Below are positions 11,701-22,167 of a stretch of 35,782 nt of DNA, one piece after another. The first letter of the stretch is position 1. The number at the start of each line of letters is the position of its first letter. The notes under the pieces are model-generated. The model was given only the letters and a program-made list of their open reading frames with translations. It had not been told where the DNA came from and did not search any database. The translations under genes and the position numbers were made by a program. This DNA is from Reclinomonas americana ATCC 50394 (Eukaryota; Jakobida; Jakobea; Jakobida), in NCBI GenBank assembly GCA_048213135.1, contig PS015017.1:91349-127130 (forward strand), written 5' to 3'.

Positions 11701-13264
11701 CTCCAAGAGCCCCCTAAGTGCGGCCTTTTTTCCCCCTCACGGTGTGCTGACTTCTTCTTTCTCCTCCTCCTCCTCCTCCTCCTCCTCCTCCTCCTCCTCC
11801 TCCTCCTCCCTCGCACACAGAACGAAGCGCTTGGCTTTGTCAGCAGCGTGCGCAATATGAAGTATCGCATGACGTTCTACGCGGCCCTCACCAAGCTGCT
11901 GGTCACCGAGCCGGATGCGGAGAACAAGTTCCAGGCCTTCCTGCAACCGCTACACGACGCCTCCATGGAGCTCCAGGACGCGCTGGCCAATGGCAACCAC
12001 ATGGATCCGGCCGTGCGCATGGCGCTGGTGGGCTGGATGCGCGACACACGAGGTGTGCTGTCGGCGCTGCTCAACCGCCGCAACTACAACATGTTTTTCG
12101 AGTGGATCTATCCGCAACACATGCCACTGCTGGAGGGTGCGGTGGAGCTGTGCTGCGATTCGGTGGAGGTCAGCATTGCGTTGCTGAAGCTGCTGTCGGA
12201 GTTGGTGCACAATCGCTCCGACCGCATCCTCTTTGATTCGTCGTCGCCGAACGGCATCCTCCTGTTCAAGCACACCAGCAAGATCCTGGTCACGTACGGC
12301 GACCGCACCTCCCGCCTGGCAGTCTACCAAGACGCCTACAAGGAGAAGTACCGAGGCATCTGTGCCTGCTTGGCCACCCTGTCGCGCTCGCTCAACGGCA
12401 ACTACTGCAATTTTGGCGTCTTCCAGTTGTACAATGATCCGGCTCTGGTGGATGCACTGCACGTGTGCATTACGCTGGCGCTCTCGATTCCGCTGAATGA
12501 TTTGATGGTGTGTGTGCTTGTGGGCGCTGCGTGCAATACGTCTGGTTGACTGACTGCGCGCGGGATACAGTCGTACCCGAAAGTTTGCAAGGCCTACTTC
12601 CACGTGCTACAGACGCTGTTCCACAAGTACATGAACATCGTGGTCATGTTCGACACCAACATGTTCCTGCAGCTGCTGCAGTCGATTGAGGTGAGTGTGG
12701 CTGCTCTGCTGCCGTGCTGCGTGTGACTGCTGCTCACAAATCCAGAAAAAACAACGAGCAGGAGGGCATTCAGAGCATCGACACGAGCATCTCCAGCCAG
12801 AGCTGTGTGGCGCTCGACCACGTGGTCACCTTCTTCTGGAAGGAGAGCCTGAAGGGCAGCGAATACTTCCAGAAGATGCAGGCGCACCTGTCCATGCAGC
12901 CGGATCTGATGCCGCGCATGCTGGCTGTGTTGCTCAACATGATTCTGTACGAGGAGAGCAACAACCAGTGGTCCCTGTCACGGCCGTTGCTCACCCTCAT
13001 TGTCACCTACACCGAGGTTGGTTGCGCGCCTTTGGTATCTTGGCAGTTGTGCATTGGTAACAAATACTCATGTCGTTGCCGCAGGACTTTGATCGTCTGA
13101 AGGCCGAGGTGGCGGCGACGCTGGATGGTGAGCGGCAAAATCTGCTCATGCAGGCGTTTGATACGCTGATGGACAAGGTGTTGCCGAACTTGGACCCGAG
13201 AAACCGCGACGTGTTTACGCAAAACATGACCTTCTTCCGAACAACAGTCAAGGGCTTCTTGTAG
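8736..13264 (+). CDS. XPO7: Exportin-7 (RanBP16), importin-beta family nuclear transport receptor
   Basis: Thirteen exons: 8736-9093, 9365-9459, 9545-9641, 9709-9876, 9966-10373, 10469-11007, 11091-11234, 11298-11408, 11475-11693, 11821-12507, 12571-12690, 12762-13016 and 13085-13264. They join in frame to 1126 residues; human XPO7 has 1087. The product is an all-HEAT Ran-GTP-dependent carrier moving proteins across the nuclear pore. Family-specific blocks include FFEQFR-like FFQQFRRVYIGEQ, LLHDLSIGYSS, FEWIYPQHMPLLE, LVHNRSDRILFDSSSPNGIL and NYCNFGVFQLY. A Gly-rich insertion (about residues 10-30) sits before the first HEAT helix and is unusual. Introns are mostly 60-130 nt. The first (9094-9364) is longest and carries TG repeats; the one at 11694-11820 has a long TCC tract. 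Two introns use GTTGCG donors (9094, 9642) and one acceptor is TAG (9544). Identity is very secure; the 12762 acceptor is set by frame and homology. Confidence 0.94.
9109..9141. repeat. TG-rich microsatellite in the first XPO7 intron
   Basis: Alternating TG/CG dinucleotides follow the GTTGCG donor at 9094. The tract is intronic and low-complexity. Confidence 0.9.
11755..11808. repeat. TCC trinucleotide tract in an XPO7 intron
   Basis: A nearly pure run of about 18 TCC units lies between an upstream TTCTTCTTT stretch and the acceptor TCGCACACAG at 11820. It forms an extended polypyrimidine tract for the intron 11694-11820. Confidence 0.95.
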
Positions 13265-14197
13265 CTGTGGCGTCTCTCGTCTCGTATGTGCATGGTTGCT
13301 GGTGCAGTGAGATTTGCCCGCTACCATTGATTATTGAATGAAGAAGAAGAAAAACAAGCAAGTGTGAGTCTTGGTGGTGGAGAATGCGATTGAAAAAATG
13401 GACGCGATTAATCAACCACAGAAGCATCACGATTACCGCCAACATGTGTACAAGAGACAGAGAGGTCAAGGCAAAATAAGAGCCAAAAAACAGGAAAAAT
13501 AAGAAAGCTATCGCGCACCTGCACCCACGCACAGCGAATGCGAGGATGCGTTTCTTGGCCCTTCTCCCTCCACACCGCTCTTCCGATCGCCACAGACCGC
13601 GCCACCCAGTAACACGACACGCACACACACACACAACAGAGGAAAATATACGAAACACACGCATGCACACCACTCAAGGAGAGACATCAAGGAACAGGAA
13701 ACACACACACACACAAGCAAGACAAGACGAGTAGAAAACCGAGGCAAGAGAGAGAAAAGTAGTTGTAAGCTGTAGGAGAGGGGGAACCTCACATCCGACG
13801 CGGAGGAACGGCCACCCAGCATACATGCAAGGCAGCCATCACGCGCGGGGCTTGCCGCAGCGTCGACACCCTTCGCCAACCCGTCTCACCAAAATCCACG
13901 CGACAAGCGACACGGATGGAGAGAGACGAGGGGGAAAAGCGAGAGACACAGACACAGGCACACACACATACACACACTCTTGACGTGAGAGAGGGGGGGG
14001 GGGAGCGCAACAACGTGGAAAAAGAAGAGAGCGAGAGANNNNNNNNNNNNNNNNNNNNNNNNNNNNNNNNNNNNNNNNNNNNNNNNNNNNNNNNNNNNNN
14101 NNNNNNNNNNNNNNNNNNNNNNNNNNNNNNNNNNNNNNNNNNNNNNNNNNNNNNNNNNNNNNNNNNNNNNNNNNNNNNNNNNNNNNNNNNNNNNNNN
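13265..14197. other. Intergenic region with CA/GA repeats, plus a 159-N gap
   Basis: Between the XPO7 stop and the visible PP1 sequence lies purine- and CA-rich DNA: AAGAAGAAGAAAAAC near 13340, CACACA runs at 13621-13635, 13702-13716 and 13962-13978, a G10-12 run near 13993-14003, and GA-rich sequence up to the gap at 14039-14197. Open frames on either strand are low-complexity and match nothing. The missing PP1 N-terminus (about 60 residues in the family) should lie in or before the gap. Confidence 0.6.
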
Positions 14198-14789
14198 ACG
14201 GACAGTTCCACGACCTGCTCCGCCTGCTGCGACTCGGTGGCTTCCACCCGAGGTGCGTCTTGTGTTTCTCCCTCTATCCCTCTCCTTTCTCTCCCTCTCC
14301 CTCTCTCTCTCTCTGCTCACGTGGAGGCAACTGCCGGCCTTCTGCAGAGCAACTACTTGTTCCTGGGAGACTACGTCGACCGCGGACGGCAGAGCATCGA
14401 AACCATTTGCTTGGTGTTGGCGTACAAGATCAAGTATCCGGAAAACTTCTTCTGCTTGCGAGGCAACCACGAGAGCCAGGCCATTTGCCGAATCTACGGC
14501 TTCTACGAAGAATGTGCGTGTTGTTGTGCGTGGCCTGCCCCTTTCCCATCTACTTCCTCCTCACGTGCTCTTCTCGCACGCGAACAGGCCGACGACGGTA
14601 CTCGGTCAGGCTGTGGAAGAGCTTTTGCAGTTGCTTCGACTGCCTGCCAGTGGCGGCGGTGATTGAGGACAAAATCTTTTGCGTGCACGGCGGCTTGTCG
14701 CCAGACCTGCACTCGCTCGACGACATTGTGACCATTCGGCGTCCCACCGACGTGCCAGAAATGGGTACGTGTGCTGCGCGTGCCCCCCC
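14198..14789 (+). CDS. Serine/threonine protein phosphatase PP1 catalytic subunit (partial, both ends missing)
   Basis: Visible exons are 14198-14252, 14350-14513 and 14588-14764. They encode [17 protein letters not shown], then [66 protein letters not shown] and RRPTDVPE. The metal-binding and catalytic motifs GDYVDRG and RGNHE are intact, and KIKYPENFF and RPTDVP point to PP1 rather than PP2A, PP4 or PP6. The junction at 14349/14350 requires the second AG of GCAGAG as acceptor. The first 60 or so residues lie in the 159-N gap. The last third (the SAPNYCGEFDN region, which also forms the hydrophobic and docking grooves) should follow the donor at 14765 but is replaced by a 20-N gap, beyond which a minus-strand gene begins. 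The gene is probably intact in the organism and broken by assembly. Confidence 0.9.
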
Positions 14790-14809
14790 NNNNNNNNNNN
14801 NNNNNNNNN
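14790..14809. other. Assembly gap (20 N) between convergent PP1 and SPIRAL2-like genes
   Basis: This is a placeholder of unknown real size, preceded by a C8 run. Both the PP1 C-terminus and the C-terminus of the minus-strand gene are missing here, so considerable sequence must be absent. Confidence 0.95.
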
Positions 14810-17800
14810 GGATGAAGCACAACTGGAACCGGTGCTCCTCTTCCATCGTCATCGTCGTCGTCTTCATCCTCCTCATCCTCATCATCCTCATCCTGGTCCT
14901 CCAACTCCTCCTGCTCCACGTCGCTCTCATCACTGTCAGCAACCGGAGCAGAAGGCGGCGGCACTTCAGGCATCCTCTTCTCCACCTGCTCCTCCTCCTT
15001 CTCCTGCTGCTCCTCCTCGTCCTCATCCTCCTCACTGCTCTCATCATCAGAGACCACCTCAGGTCGTGAGAATGGCGCAGTGGGTGCGACGGCCAGCGGC
15101 ACATCGTCCTTCTCCTCCTCCTGCTCCACGACCACTTCGTCGACTCCCTCGTTTTCGCCCACAACCTCGACCTCCTCCTGCATATGTTGCTGCTGCTGCT
15201 GTTGCAGTTGTGGCGCAGCTGCTAATCTGTGCTCCACGGCAGGTGCTGCAGCTGACTTGGCCGACGGTGGATGCGGCTGCTCGTCGTCATCGTCATCCTC
15301 GTCGCCAAGTGAGCCATGCGAGAGTGCATCGTCCTCCACCGGTGACGACGGCTCCGCTTCGTGAATGTCGTCGGTTGACGGGGGCGGCGAAGGCGGTCCC
15401 GGCTCACGCGGTGCGCGCGGAAGGGTCGCCGAGGCCGGCAGTGTCGGAGGCGAGCCAACAGGCAGACTGTTGGAACGCATCAACGGCAACGACAGCTGCG
15501 GCGGACCGCCGGGTTGCTTGCCCGGCGGTGGCGGGGGTGGACGACTGGCGGGTGGTGGCGGGACGGCAGAGCGAGGTGACGAGGGTGGCGACGGTGAATG
15601 CGAGGAGGGTGGTGTGGTGGAGAGCGTACGCCCGGGTGGAGGCGGTGGCGGTCGTGAGGCCGGTGGCGGCGGGAGCGGTCCGCCACTGCGCGGCGACGTC
15701 GGCGGCGACTCGAGTGGTTTCTTGGACAGCGATGGANNNNNNNNNNNNNNNNNNNNTCCACAGCAGACAGCTGCAGAGGCGGCACCACCTGCGGTGACGG
15801 CTTTGTCGCTGGCGGTGCTGATGGGGTTTCCTGCTTGGCGGGGGGAGCCGGAATGGCGGCCGACGGTGGCTTCGGCTGCTCCTGGCGATCCAAGTGCAGC
15901 AGCACAGCCGACAGACTCATCATCAGGCCGCTGATGCGCTCGTGGCGCTGCCGAGCCTCCACATTGTAGGGATCGTTGGCCATCTCGTCCTGCAGCGATG
16001 CAGCCGATTGTGACAAGGCCTGTCGCGCCACTGTCAACAAATGCGGCGGCAACGATGTCGGATGCACGCTGATCAAATCGCCCAGCACATCAATGGCATC
16101 GTCCACCAGCCACGTTCCCAGACTGCCGACCGAACCCTCCGATCCTCCTCTGTCGGCACTCTCCGGCAGCAGCCACGCACACAATCGACCAATCAGCATC
16201 TGCATGTCTGTCGAATCGATCGTCCACAAGCCTTGGGAGCCTGCCGAGAGGGATAGTGCAAGGTGAGGGAGAACACAGATTGCCCCCCCTGTGTGCACTG
16301 CTCACCAATGCGCTTGAGGAAGCGATTCAAAAGCACGTCATCGCGTGGATGCTCGAGTGCGAGGTGCAGTGCCTCGCCAGCACGTCCCGACGCCGCCAGT
16401 CGCAACATGCGGTCCCACAAGCTCTCCGACTTTTCGTTACTCGACACTGCGGATTTTTTCTTGGAGTGAGCGACGGGGACACAATGCAGTGCCATAATGC
16501 AGCGCCGAGGACGCACCGAGCATGTTGGCAGAGAACACTTGGAAGCGACCACGAGTGCGCCCTTTGCCGGTGAGGCCACCCGAGTGGAGTGGCGATGTGG
16601 AGCGTGGAGAGCGTGGTGATCGTGGAGACTGGTCGCCGGGTGAAATCACACCACTGCGACCGGGTGACACTGGTGGCCGCTGTGCGCCAGCTGCACTGTC
16701 ACGTGGTGTGGTGGGCATACTGTTGGTGGCCGACGGCGGTGGCGTGAGNNNNNNNNNNNNNNNNNNNNNNNNNNNNNNNNNNNNNNNNNNNNNNNNNNNN
16801 NNNNNNNNNNNNNNNNNNNNNNNNNNNNNNNNNNNNNNNNNNNNNNNNNNNNNNNNNNNNNNNNNNNNNNNNNNNNNNNNNNNNNNNNNNNNNNNNNNNN
16901 NNNNNNNNNNNNNNNNNNNNNNNNNNNNNNNNNNNNNNNNNNNNNNNNNNNNNNNNNNNNNNNNNNNNNNNNNNNNNNNNNNNNNNNNNNNNNNNNNNNN
17001 NNNNNNNNNNNNNNNNNNNNNNNNNNNNNNNNNNNNNNNNNNNNNNNNNNNNNNNNNNNNNNNNNNNNNNNNNNNNNNNNNNNNNNNNNNNNNNNNNNNN
17101 NNNNNNNNNNNNNNNNNNNNNNNNNNNNNNNNNNNNNNNNNNNNNNNNNCCCCGAACGTGCCTTGGTCGCCATGAGGCTCGCCCTCTGCCTCTCCCGAAG
17201 ATCACGCTCCGTGGGCACACCCGACAGCTGCAACACTCGCTCCTCTAATGCCTCCACGCGCGCAGTCAACAGGTTGATGGTGCGCACGCTGTTGGATAGG
17301 AGCTCATTCACATTGACCTCGAACTGGCGTTGTGACTGCGGCAGCGGGATTTCAGCACAAGAAGGCAGATTGAAAACGAAACACACACGCACAAACACAC
17401 ACCTCAGCCATGCGTGTCACTTGCGAGACAATCTCCTCCAGTCGCTTCTCTAATCGCTCCGAGCGAATGTCACTCACAGTGGGCGACCGAGCAGTGTCTT
17501 GTCCGCCCTCGTCGGTGGCCGTGATTTCCAGTGTGGCCAGCTGCTGCTGTCGTTGCTGTTGCTGCTGCTGCTGTTGCTGCAGCTGCTCGATGGCGCGCTT
17601 GCGAGCGGCGGACACTGCCTCCACCGACGGCACTCGGACAACGCGAGGGGCTTCGGCGGCACGCTTGGCGATCCGACGAGCCGAGATTCGCACGGCATCG
17701 ACGCTGCTCAGAATCGGTGTACCCGACAGACCCAGCACCACGCTCCGCGTGGCACCGTTGCCGCGGGGACTGTGGTTGCCGTTGGCGGTTGTTGGTGAAT

Positions 17801-18822
17801 CGCGATCACTGCTGGGCGAGGTGTAGGTCGTCGAGCTGCTGGGCGAGTGGCCTCGTATCCTCATCACTTGTGGCTGGAACTTGGTCGCCTCGCTTGCCCG
17901 CGGCGACAACCGATGCGTCACAGAAGCGGCTGGAGGCGACTCAAGGTGCAGCGCTGGTAGTAGTGGCGAGACGGCAGCAGAAGCAGTACCATTCGACGAC
18001 GACGCCGATCCGACACGAACCACCAGCGGACCACCGCCAGCACCACCACCGTCGGTCGGTGCCACGGCTTCACCTTCGCTGTCGGCTGCAGGTTGCGAAT
18101 ACAATTCTTTCAGTCAATCACCATGCAGTGCAACCAGGAAAGCGCAGGCGGCGGCACGCGCAACTGTCTCCATTGGCATCAAACAACTCATTGTCGCCGT
18201 CGCTTCCGTCGTCATCGTCGTCCTCAATGATACCAGCCGCGATTCGATCCTCGCGCGACATGAGCGGCGGCGGTGATCGAGCACTGGCGGCAGCCGAAGC
18301 GGACGAAGCAGGTGATCCCGTGTCGGTGCGCGACGAAGGCGGCACACGCTTTGGCGAGCGTGGTGGCTTGGGAGATGGCCGATTCAGCGCGCGATCGACA
18401 GGCGACGGACACACCGACTCGAATGTCGACAGCGCCTCTTCGGCTTCCTCGCGCACCGGACGCATCTTGTCACGTTTGGCCACCGCCAGTGTGCCAATGG
18501 CCTCCGAGCGCAATGCAGTGGCCTGCGCCACCACGGTAGGCGGCACTGGGAAATTACCGTGAACCTCCACTCGTCGTTCGCGCCGAGCTGCACTATCGAC
18601 GTTAGACAACAACAAGAGCAACGAGACAGTGCTCGGCGATGAGCAGTGGTGACGCAACCGGCTCCACGAGGCGACGCCAACTCCTCAATGTCGGCCACAC
18701 CTCGCATCGGCGGCGCCAGATGGCGCGACGTCATGCCCAGGAAGCGAACGGCGGCTCGCCGTGATGTCCAACTGATGGACTTGCGCACCTCGGCCGACGC
18801 CAGCGAGATCCACTGCGTTGTC

Positions 18823-18893
<71 letters not shown>

Positions 18894-19109
18894 CGCACAA
18901 CCAACCAAACCGTAAACGTACGCCGCTACGTCGGCGGTCGGACGGTACGGTCGACTACGTCGTCGTACGTACTACAACCTACGTCGACCGNNNNNNNNNN
19001 NNNNNNNNNNCGGGACGGACGGCCGTCCGGACGTAGTCGTACCTACGTACTAGACGTACGTCGTCGACCACCGTCCGACCGGCCGACGACGACGAGACAC
19101 TACACGTCG

Positions 19110-19185
<76 letters not shown>

Positions 19186-20442
19186 ACACACCCAAAAGTA
19201 AGCCGCACTGCGTCGCGACGGTGCACTGCGTGATCAACCATGCACACCTGCTGCAAATGCTGGAAAAACGGGTCGCGCCACGCGACAACGTGACCGTCTT
19301 GCTCGGCCACATGCAAGTGAGCGAGGGCGGCCTCAGAAAGAGCACGCGCGCTCTCAAAGAAGGGCGACTTGGTTTCGCCAGGTCGCATGGACTTGAGCAG
19401 CAGGCCAGACACCACCGAGAGAATCGAATAACGGGTGACGGCGTCGCTGTCGTCGGGATCGACTTCCTCGTTGGTCTTCGAGTGGCGCAGCAGCAGTGAC
19501 TTGCCGGCCGTGAACATGCGACCCATGCACATGGCTGCACTCAGACCCGTGCTCTCCCGCAACTGACTGCTGCGCATCAACTCCAGTAGCGATTCGACCA
19601 GCGACAGCAGCGGGATCGTGTTGTTCTCCACACAACAGTGATACACCACGCGCTCGGCAGCATCCGCGCAGGCCATCTTCACCTCGCGTTCTGCATCCTT
19701 CATGCGCTCCTTCAGCAGGCGGAACAGGCGCTGCACGTGACCAATCGCCAAGTGCGCCCCGTATCGCTGACAAATCTCGCCCGCAATCTACAACGCACAC
19801 GTCGTCAATCAACACTCTTTCAACTCAACTCACCCGCTCCCCTCTCAACGCACCATCGCACACGACTGGCGGAACCACAGCGTCCCGCCTCCACCCATCA
19901 GATCCGACACTGCACCCGTGCCGCTTCCACCGCCTCCACCCGCACCTCCACTCAATCCGTGCCCACCCATGGCCGACACCAACGACGACAACGCCGACAC
20001 ACCACCTCCACTGTTGCCGAACTTGATCTCCGACGACAGCTGCTCCGCCAGCGCGTGTAACCGTCGCGGAAACATGTCATCGTCCTCGGGCCCTGATATG
20101 ATAATGTATGCCAAAAAGTGTGTGAGCTTCGCATCGGATGGGAGCGGGCCCTGATTGCGACAAACCTGCTTGTGCGAGAAGAGCACGCAGTTCATTGCGC
20201 CCGCGCTCCACAGTGTCTCGATTGTCGCACAGCAAAAGTGCCTTGGCCACCTGCGACACACACACATGAACGAGAGTCGCTCAATACCNNNNNNNNNNNN
20301 NNNNNNNNACGTACACACATCGATCGAGCACGCATGCGTGTGCGTGCGTGTGGGAGGCGCACGTGCATGTGCGCGAGAGAGTGGGATGAGTGCGCACCTG
20401 CTGATGCCACGTTTGGAGACGCGCAAGCACGAGCGCCGACAT
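14810..20442 (-). CDS. SPIRAL2/TORTIFOLIA1-like microtubule-associated protein with poly-Pro and acidic tail
   Basis: Minus-strand exons, read from the ATG at 20442: 20442-20398, 20250-20166, 20092-19854, 19787-about 19209, 18812-18659, 18587-18165, 18085-17403, 17335 into the gap at 17149, 16748-about 16539, 16459-16306, 16240-15757, then 15736-14810. The N-terminal half is HEAT/TOG-like (IAGEICQRYG, GLSAAMCMGRMF, then KRDKMRPVREEAEEAL), in the order seen in plant SPIRAL2/TORTIFOLIA1. Then come Ser/Pro-rich linkers, a poly-Q/coiled-coil segment (about 17335-17580), and a helical block starting SESLWDRMLRLAASGRAGEA, matching that family's conserved C-terminal domain. Beyond it lie two copies of SRPPPPPPG and a long Asp/Glu tail, atypical for the family. 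Such proteins bind microtubule minus ends or lattice. Donors near 19209 and 16539 are uncertain, and five gaps interrupt it. The family call is moderate; the single-gene model is likely but unproven across gaps. Confidence 0.62.
14826..15075. repeat. Low-complexity Asp/Glu-coding tract
   Basis: On the plus strand this is TCCTCATCCTCATC-like; on the minus strand it codes dense runs of Asp and Glu, up to about nine in a row, in the tail of the SPIRAL2-like protein. Confidence 0.85.
15737..15756. other. Assembly gap (20 N) in the SPIRAL2-like gene
   Basis: This placeholder lies between the C-terminal helical block and the poly-proline segment. Frame continuity across it cannot be judged, so the tail could belong to a separate exon or gene. 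Confidence 0.95.
16749..17149. other. Assembly gap (401 N) in the SPIRAL2-like gene
   Basis: The gap follows a coiled-coil segment (LTARVEALEERVLQLSG) and precedes a Ser/Pro-rich basic linker. Coding sequence is missing. Confidence 0.97.
18824..18890. repeat. (CA)n microsatellite, left copy
   Basis: About 33 perfect CA units lie in an intron of the SPIRAL2-like gene (GT repeats on its sense strand), just upstream of the acceptor at 18813. It probably is the same repeat as 19113-19180, split by an assembly fault. Confidence 0.97.
18891..19112. other. Probable pyrosequencing flow-order noise around a 20-N gap
   Basis: The bases on both sides of the gap at 18991-19010 consist almost entirely of T>A>C>G>T steps (TACGTACG-like, with CGTACG, ACGTCG, GTCGTC), with scarcely any CA, TG, AA or TT. 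No other part of the window looks like this. The 454 flow order is TACG, which is cyclically its own reverse complement, so low-quality read ends beyond a long CA repeat would give this pattern on either strand. I read it as sequencing artefact, not genome. Confidence 0.7.
19113..19180. repeat. (CA)n microsatellite, right copy
   Basis: About 34 CA units, ending at CGTGCACACAC, directly downstream (on the minus strand) of the HEAT-coding exon that ends near 19209. It belongs to the same intron as the left copy. Confidence 0.97.
20289..20308. other. Assembly gap (20 N) in the first intron of the SPIRAL2-like gene
   Basis: The placeholder lies in the intron between exons 20442-20398 and 20250-20166, next to TGCGTGCG-rich sequence. 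No coding sequence appears lost. Confidence 0.9.
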
Positions 20443-20523
20443 TGTGAGTGAACGATTGTTGGGACAGACGTGCCAGCGAGCACTGTCCTCCCGCCACTTT
20501 CCGCACCAAAGGGTTTGCTGTGA
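20443..20523. promoter_or_regulatory. 81-bp bidirectional promoter region (SPIRAL2-like gene and primase)
   Basis: Only 81 nt separate the two start codons (20442 minus, 20524 plus). The segment is mixed in composition with CCGCCACTTTCCGCACC near 20490-20507 and no TATA box. Core promoters and both 5' leaders must overlap here unless upstream non-coding exons exist. Confidence 0.6.
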
Positions 20524-22152
20524 ATGGCGAAGCGGACACGAGACGACGAGGATCGCGCAGTGGTGCCGCGTGATGCGGCCATGGAGGCCGACACGAAGAC
20601 ACTGATGTCGTTCTACTACAGTTCTGTGCACGCACGCACGCAAGTGTGTGTGATTCAAGAAAAAAGTGCTCACTTTTTTGCCTCTCACACACACACAGGC
20701 CGCTTCTTCCCGTACCGCGAGATGCACCGCTGGCTGAGCTATGGAGACGGTGCGTTTCTGTCTCTTTCTCTCTCTCTCACACAGTTGGTGTGTGCCCCTC
20801 ATGAATGTGAGTTGGCGCAGTGGACACCTTCCAGCGACGCGAGTTCTCCTTCACAATCGGCGGCGACGTGTACATTCGCTACAAGTCGTTCCGCGATGTG
20901 GATGAATTTGCGGCGCAAGTGCGAGAGATGATGCCCGACAAGATCGACATTGGCGCCGTCTTCAACATCATGCCGCGCAATCATGCCTCGGTGGCCTCGG
21001 GCAAGTTCTACCCACTGCAGCGTGAATTCGTGGTGGATATCGACTTTAGCGATTACAACGACGTGTGGTCGCTGGGCCGCGGCACTGGCAGTGAGGATGG
21101 TGGCGGTGCGCTGGTGAACAGCGAGTGGCCGGTGATGGTGGCTGCGGTGCAGTGCCTGACGCGTCTCCTGACCGAGTGCTTCGGCTTCGAGGACATTATG
21201 TGGGTCTACTCGGGTCGCCGTGGTGTCCACGGATGGGTGTGCGACGCGGAGGCACGCAACATGACCAACGAGGCCAGAAGCGCAGTGGCCGACTTCTTGC
21301 AGGTCTACAAGGGCAGCGACAAGTCGGCCGATCGTGTTCGTCTGGGACCCGGCAAGCGTGTGCATCCCGCCTTCCGTGCCGTGTTCGAGGAGATCCTGCA
21401 GCCCATCTTCCTGATGGTGGCCGAGGAGCAGGAGTGGCTCCTTCGACCCGCTGGCCAGCAGTACATTCTCGACATGTGCATGAATCACGGTGTGTGTGTG
21501 CCAAGTGTGTGCATGTATGTGTGTGACAGGAGCTTCTTGCGCACTCACCTTTCCCGCTGACAGAGTTGCGGGAGGAGATCTCGCGACAGTGGACGGAGCG
21601 ACGCGGCGAGACCAACTCGACCGGCATGTATCAGCTGCTGTGTCGTGTGTGCAAGCGGTTTGCCGAGACGAGCCGCACAGCGACGGCGGCCGCCGCTGCC
21701 ACCTTCCCCATGGAGGTGGTGTTTGCATTCCTGTATCCGCGCCTCGATATCAACGTCTCCAAGGGCATCAATCACTTGCTGAAGACGCCCTTTGCCGTGC
21801 ACCCCAAGACCGGTACGCACCGCTGCTCTTTTTTTTTTTGTGGACGACAGCAAAAGCAACAACAAATCCAAATGCGCCGTCTCGTGCAGGTCGTGTGTGC
21901 GTGCCGTTGCCAGTGGACACAGTGGAGGACTTTGATCCGACAAAGGTGCCGCGCGTGTCGCAGCTGATCAACGAACTCAACACGCTCGGTGGCAACGCCG
22001 AGGATCTGGTGGCTCGCTCCTGCATCGGTCCGGCAGTGCAGCTGCTGGAGGAGTTCGTCTCGAAACTGGAACACAAGCAGCGCCTGGAGAAGCAGCGGGA
22101 TGATGTAGAGCGGCGGCAGGTGGCCGAGGCGAGAGAATGGATGGAAATGTAA
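20524..22152 (+). CDS. PRIM1: DNA primase small (catalytic) subunit
   Basis: Five exons, 20524-20620, 20699-20749, 20821-21489, 21564-21812 and 21890-22152, join in frame to 442 residues (human PRIM1 has 420). It makes the RNA primer within the DNA polymerase alpha-primase complex. Family blocks in order: [42 protein letters not shown], the two catalytic aspartates in [10 protein letters not shown], the nucleotide-binding [15 protein letters not shown], and [19 protein letters not shown] with [15 protein letters not shown]. The region after DIDFSDYND, where animal and yeast proteins carry four zinc-binding cysteines, has none and is Gly/Ser-rich instead (about 21062-21120). The N-terminus has about 20 extra basic/acidic residues. 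It is head-to-head with the SPIRAL2-like gene and tail-to-tail with the U-box gene. Confidence 0.95.
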
Positions 22153-22167
22153 ATGTCAATTGTGTGT

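Noticed and set aside
13576-13587. GCTCTTCCGATC, identical to 12 bases of a common Illumina adapter
   Set aside because: The flanking bases (CACACC before, GCCACAG after) do not continue the adapter and there is no gap beside it, so chance is as likely as contamination.
13508-13879. 123-codon minus-strand open frame rich in Cys/Val
   Set aside because: The residues come from translating CA/TG repeats (CVCVC). No family match and no supporting splice structure.
18824-19180. A true tandem or inverted repeat, centromere-like or CRISPR-like, between two CA tracts
   Set aside because: No repeat unit or spacing is visible, only the TACG step pattern; sequencing noise explains it better.
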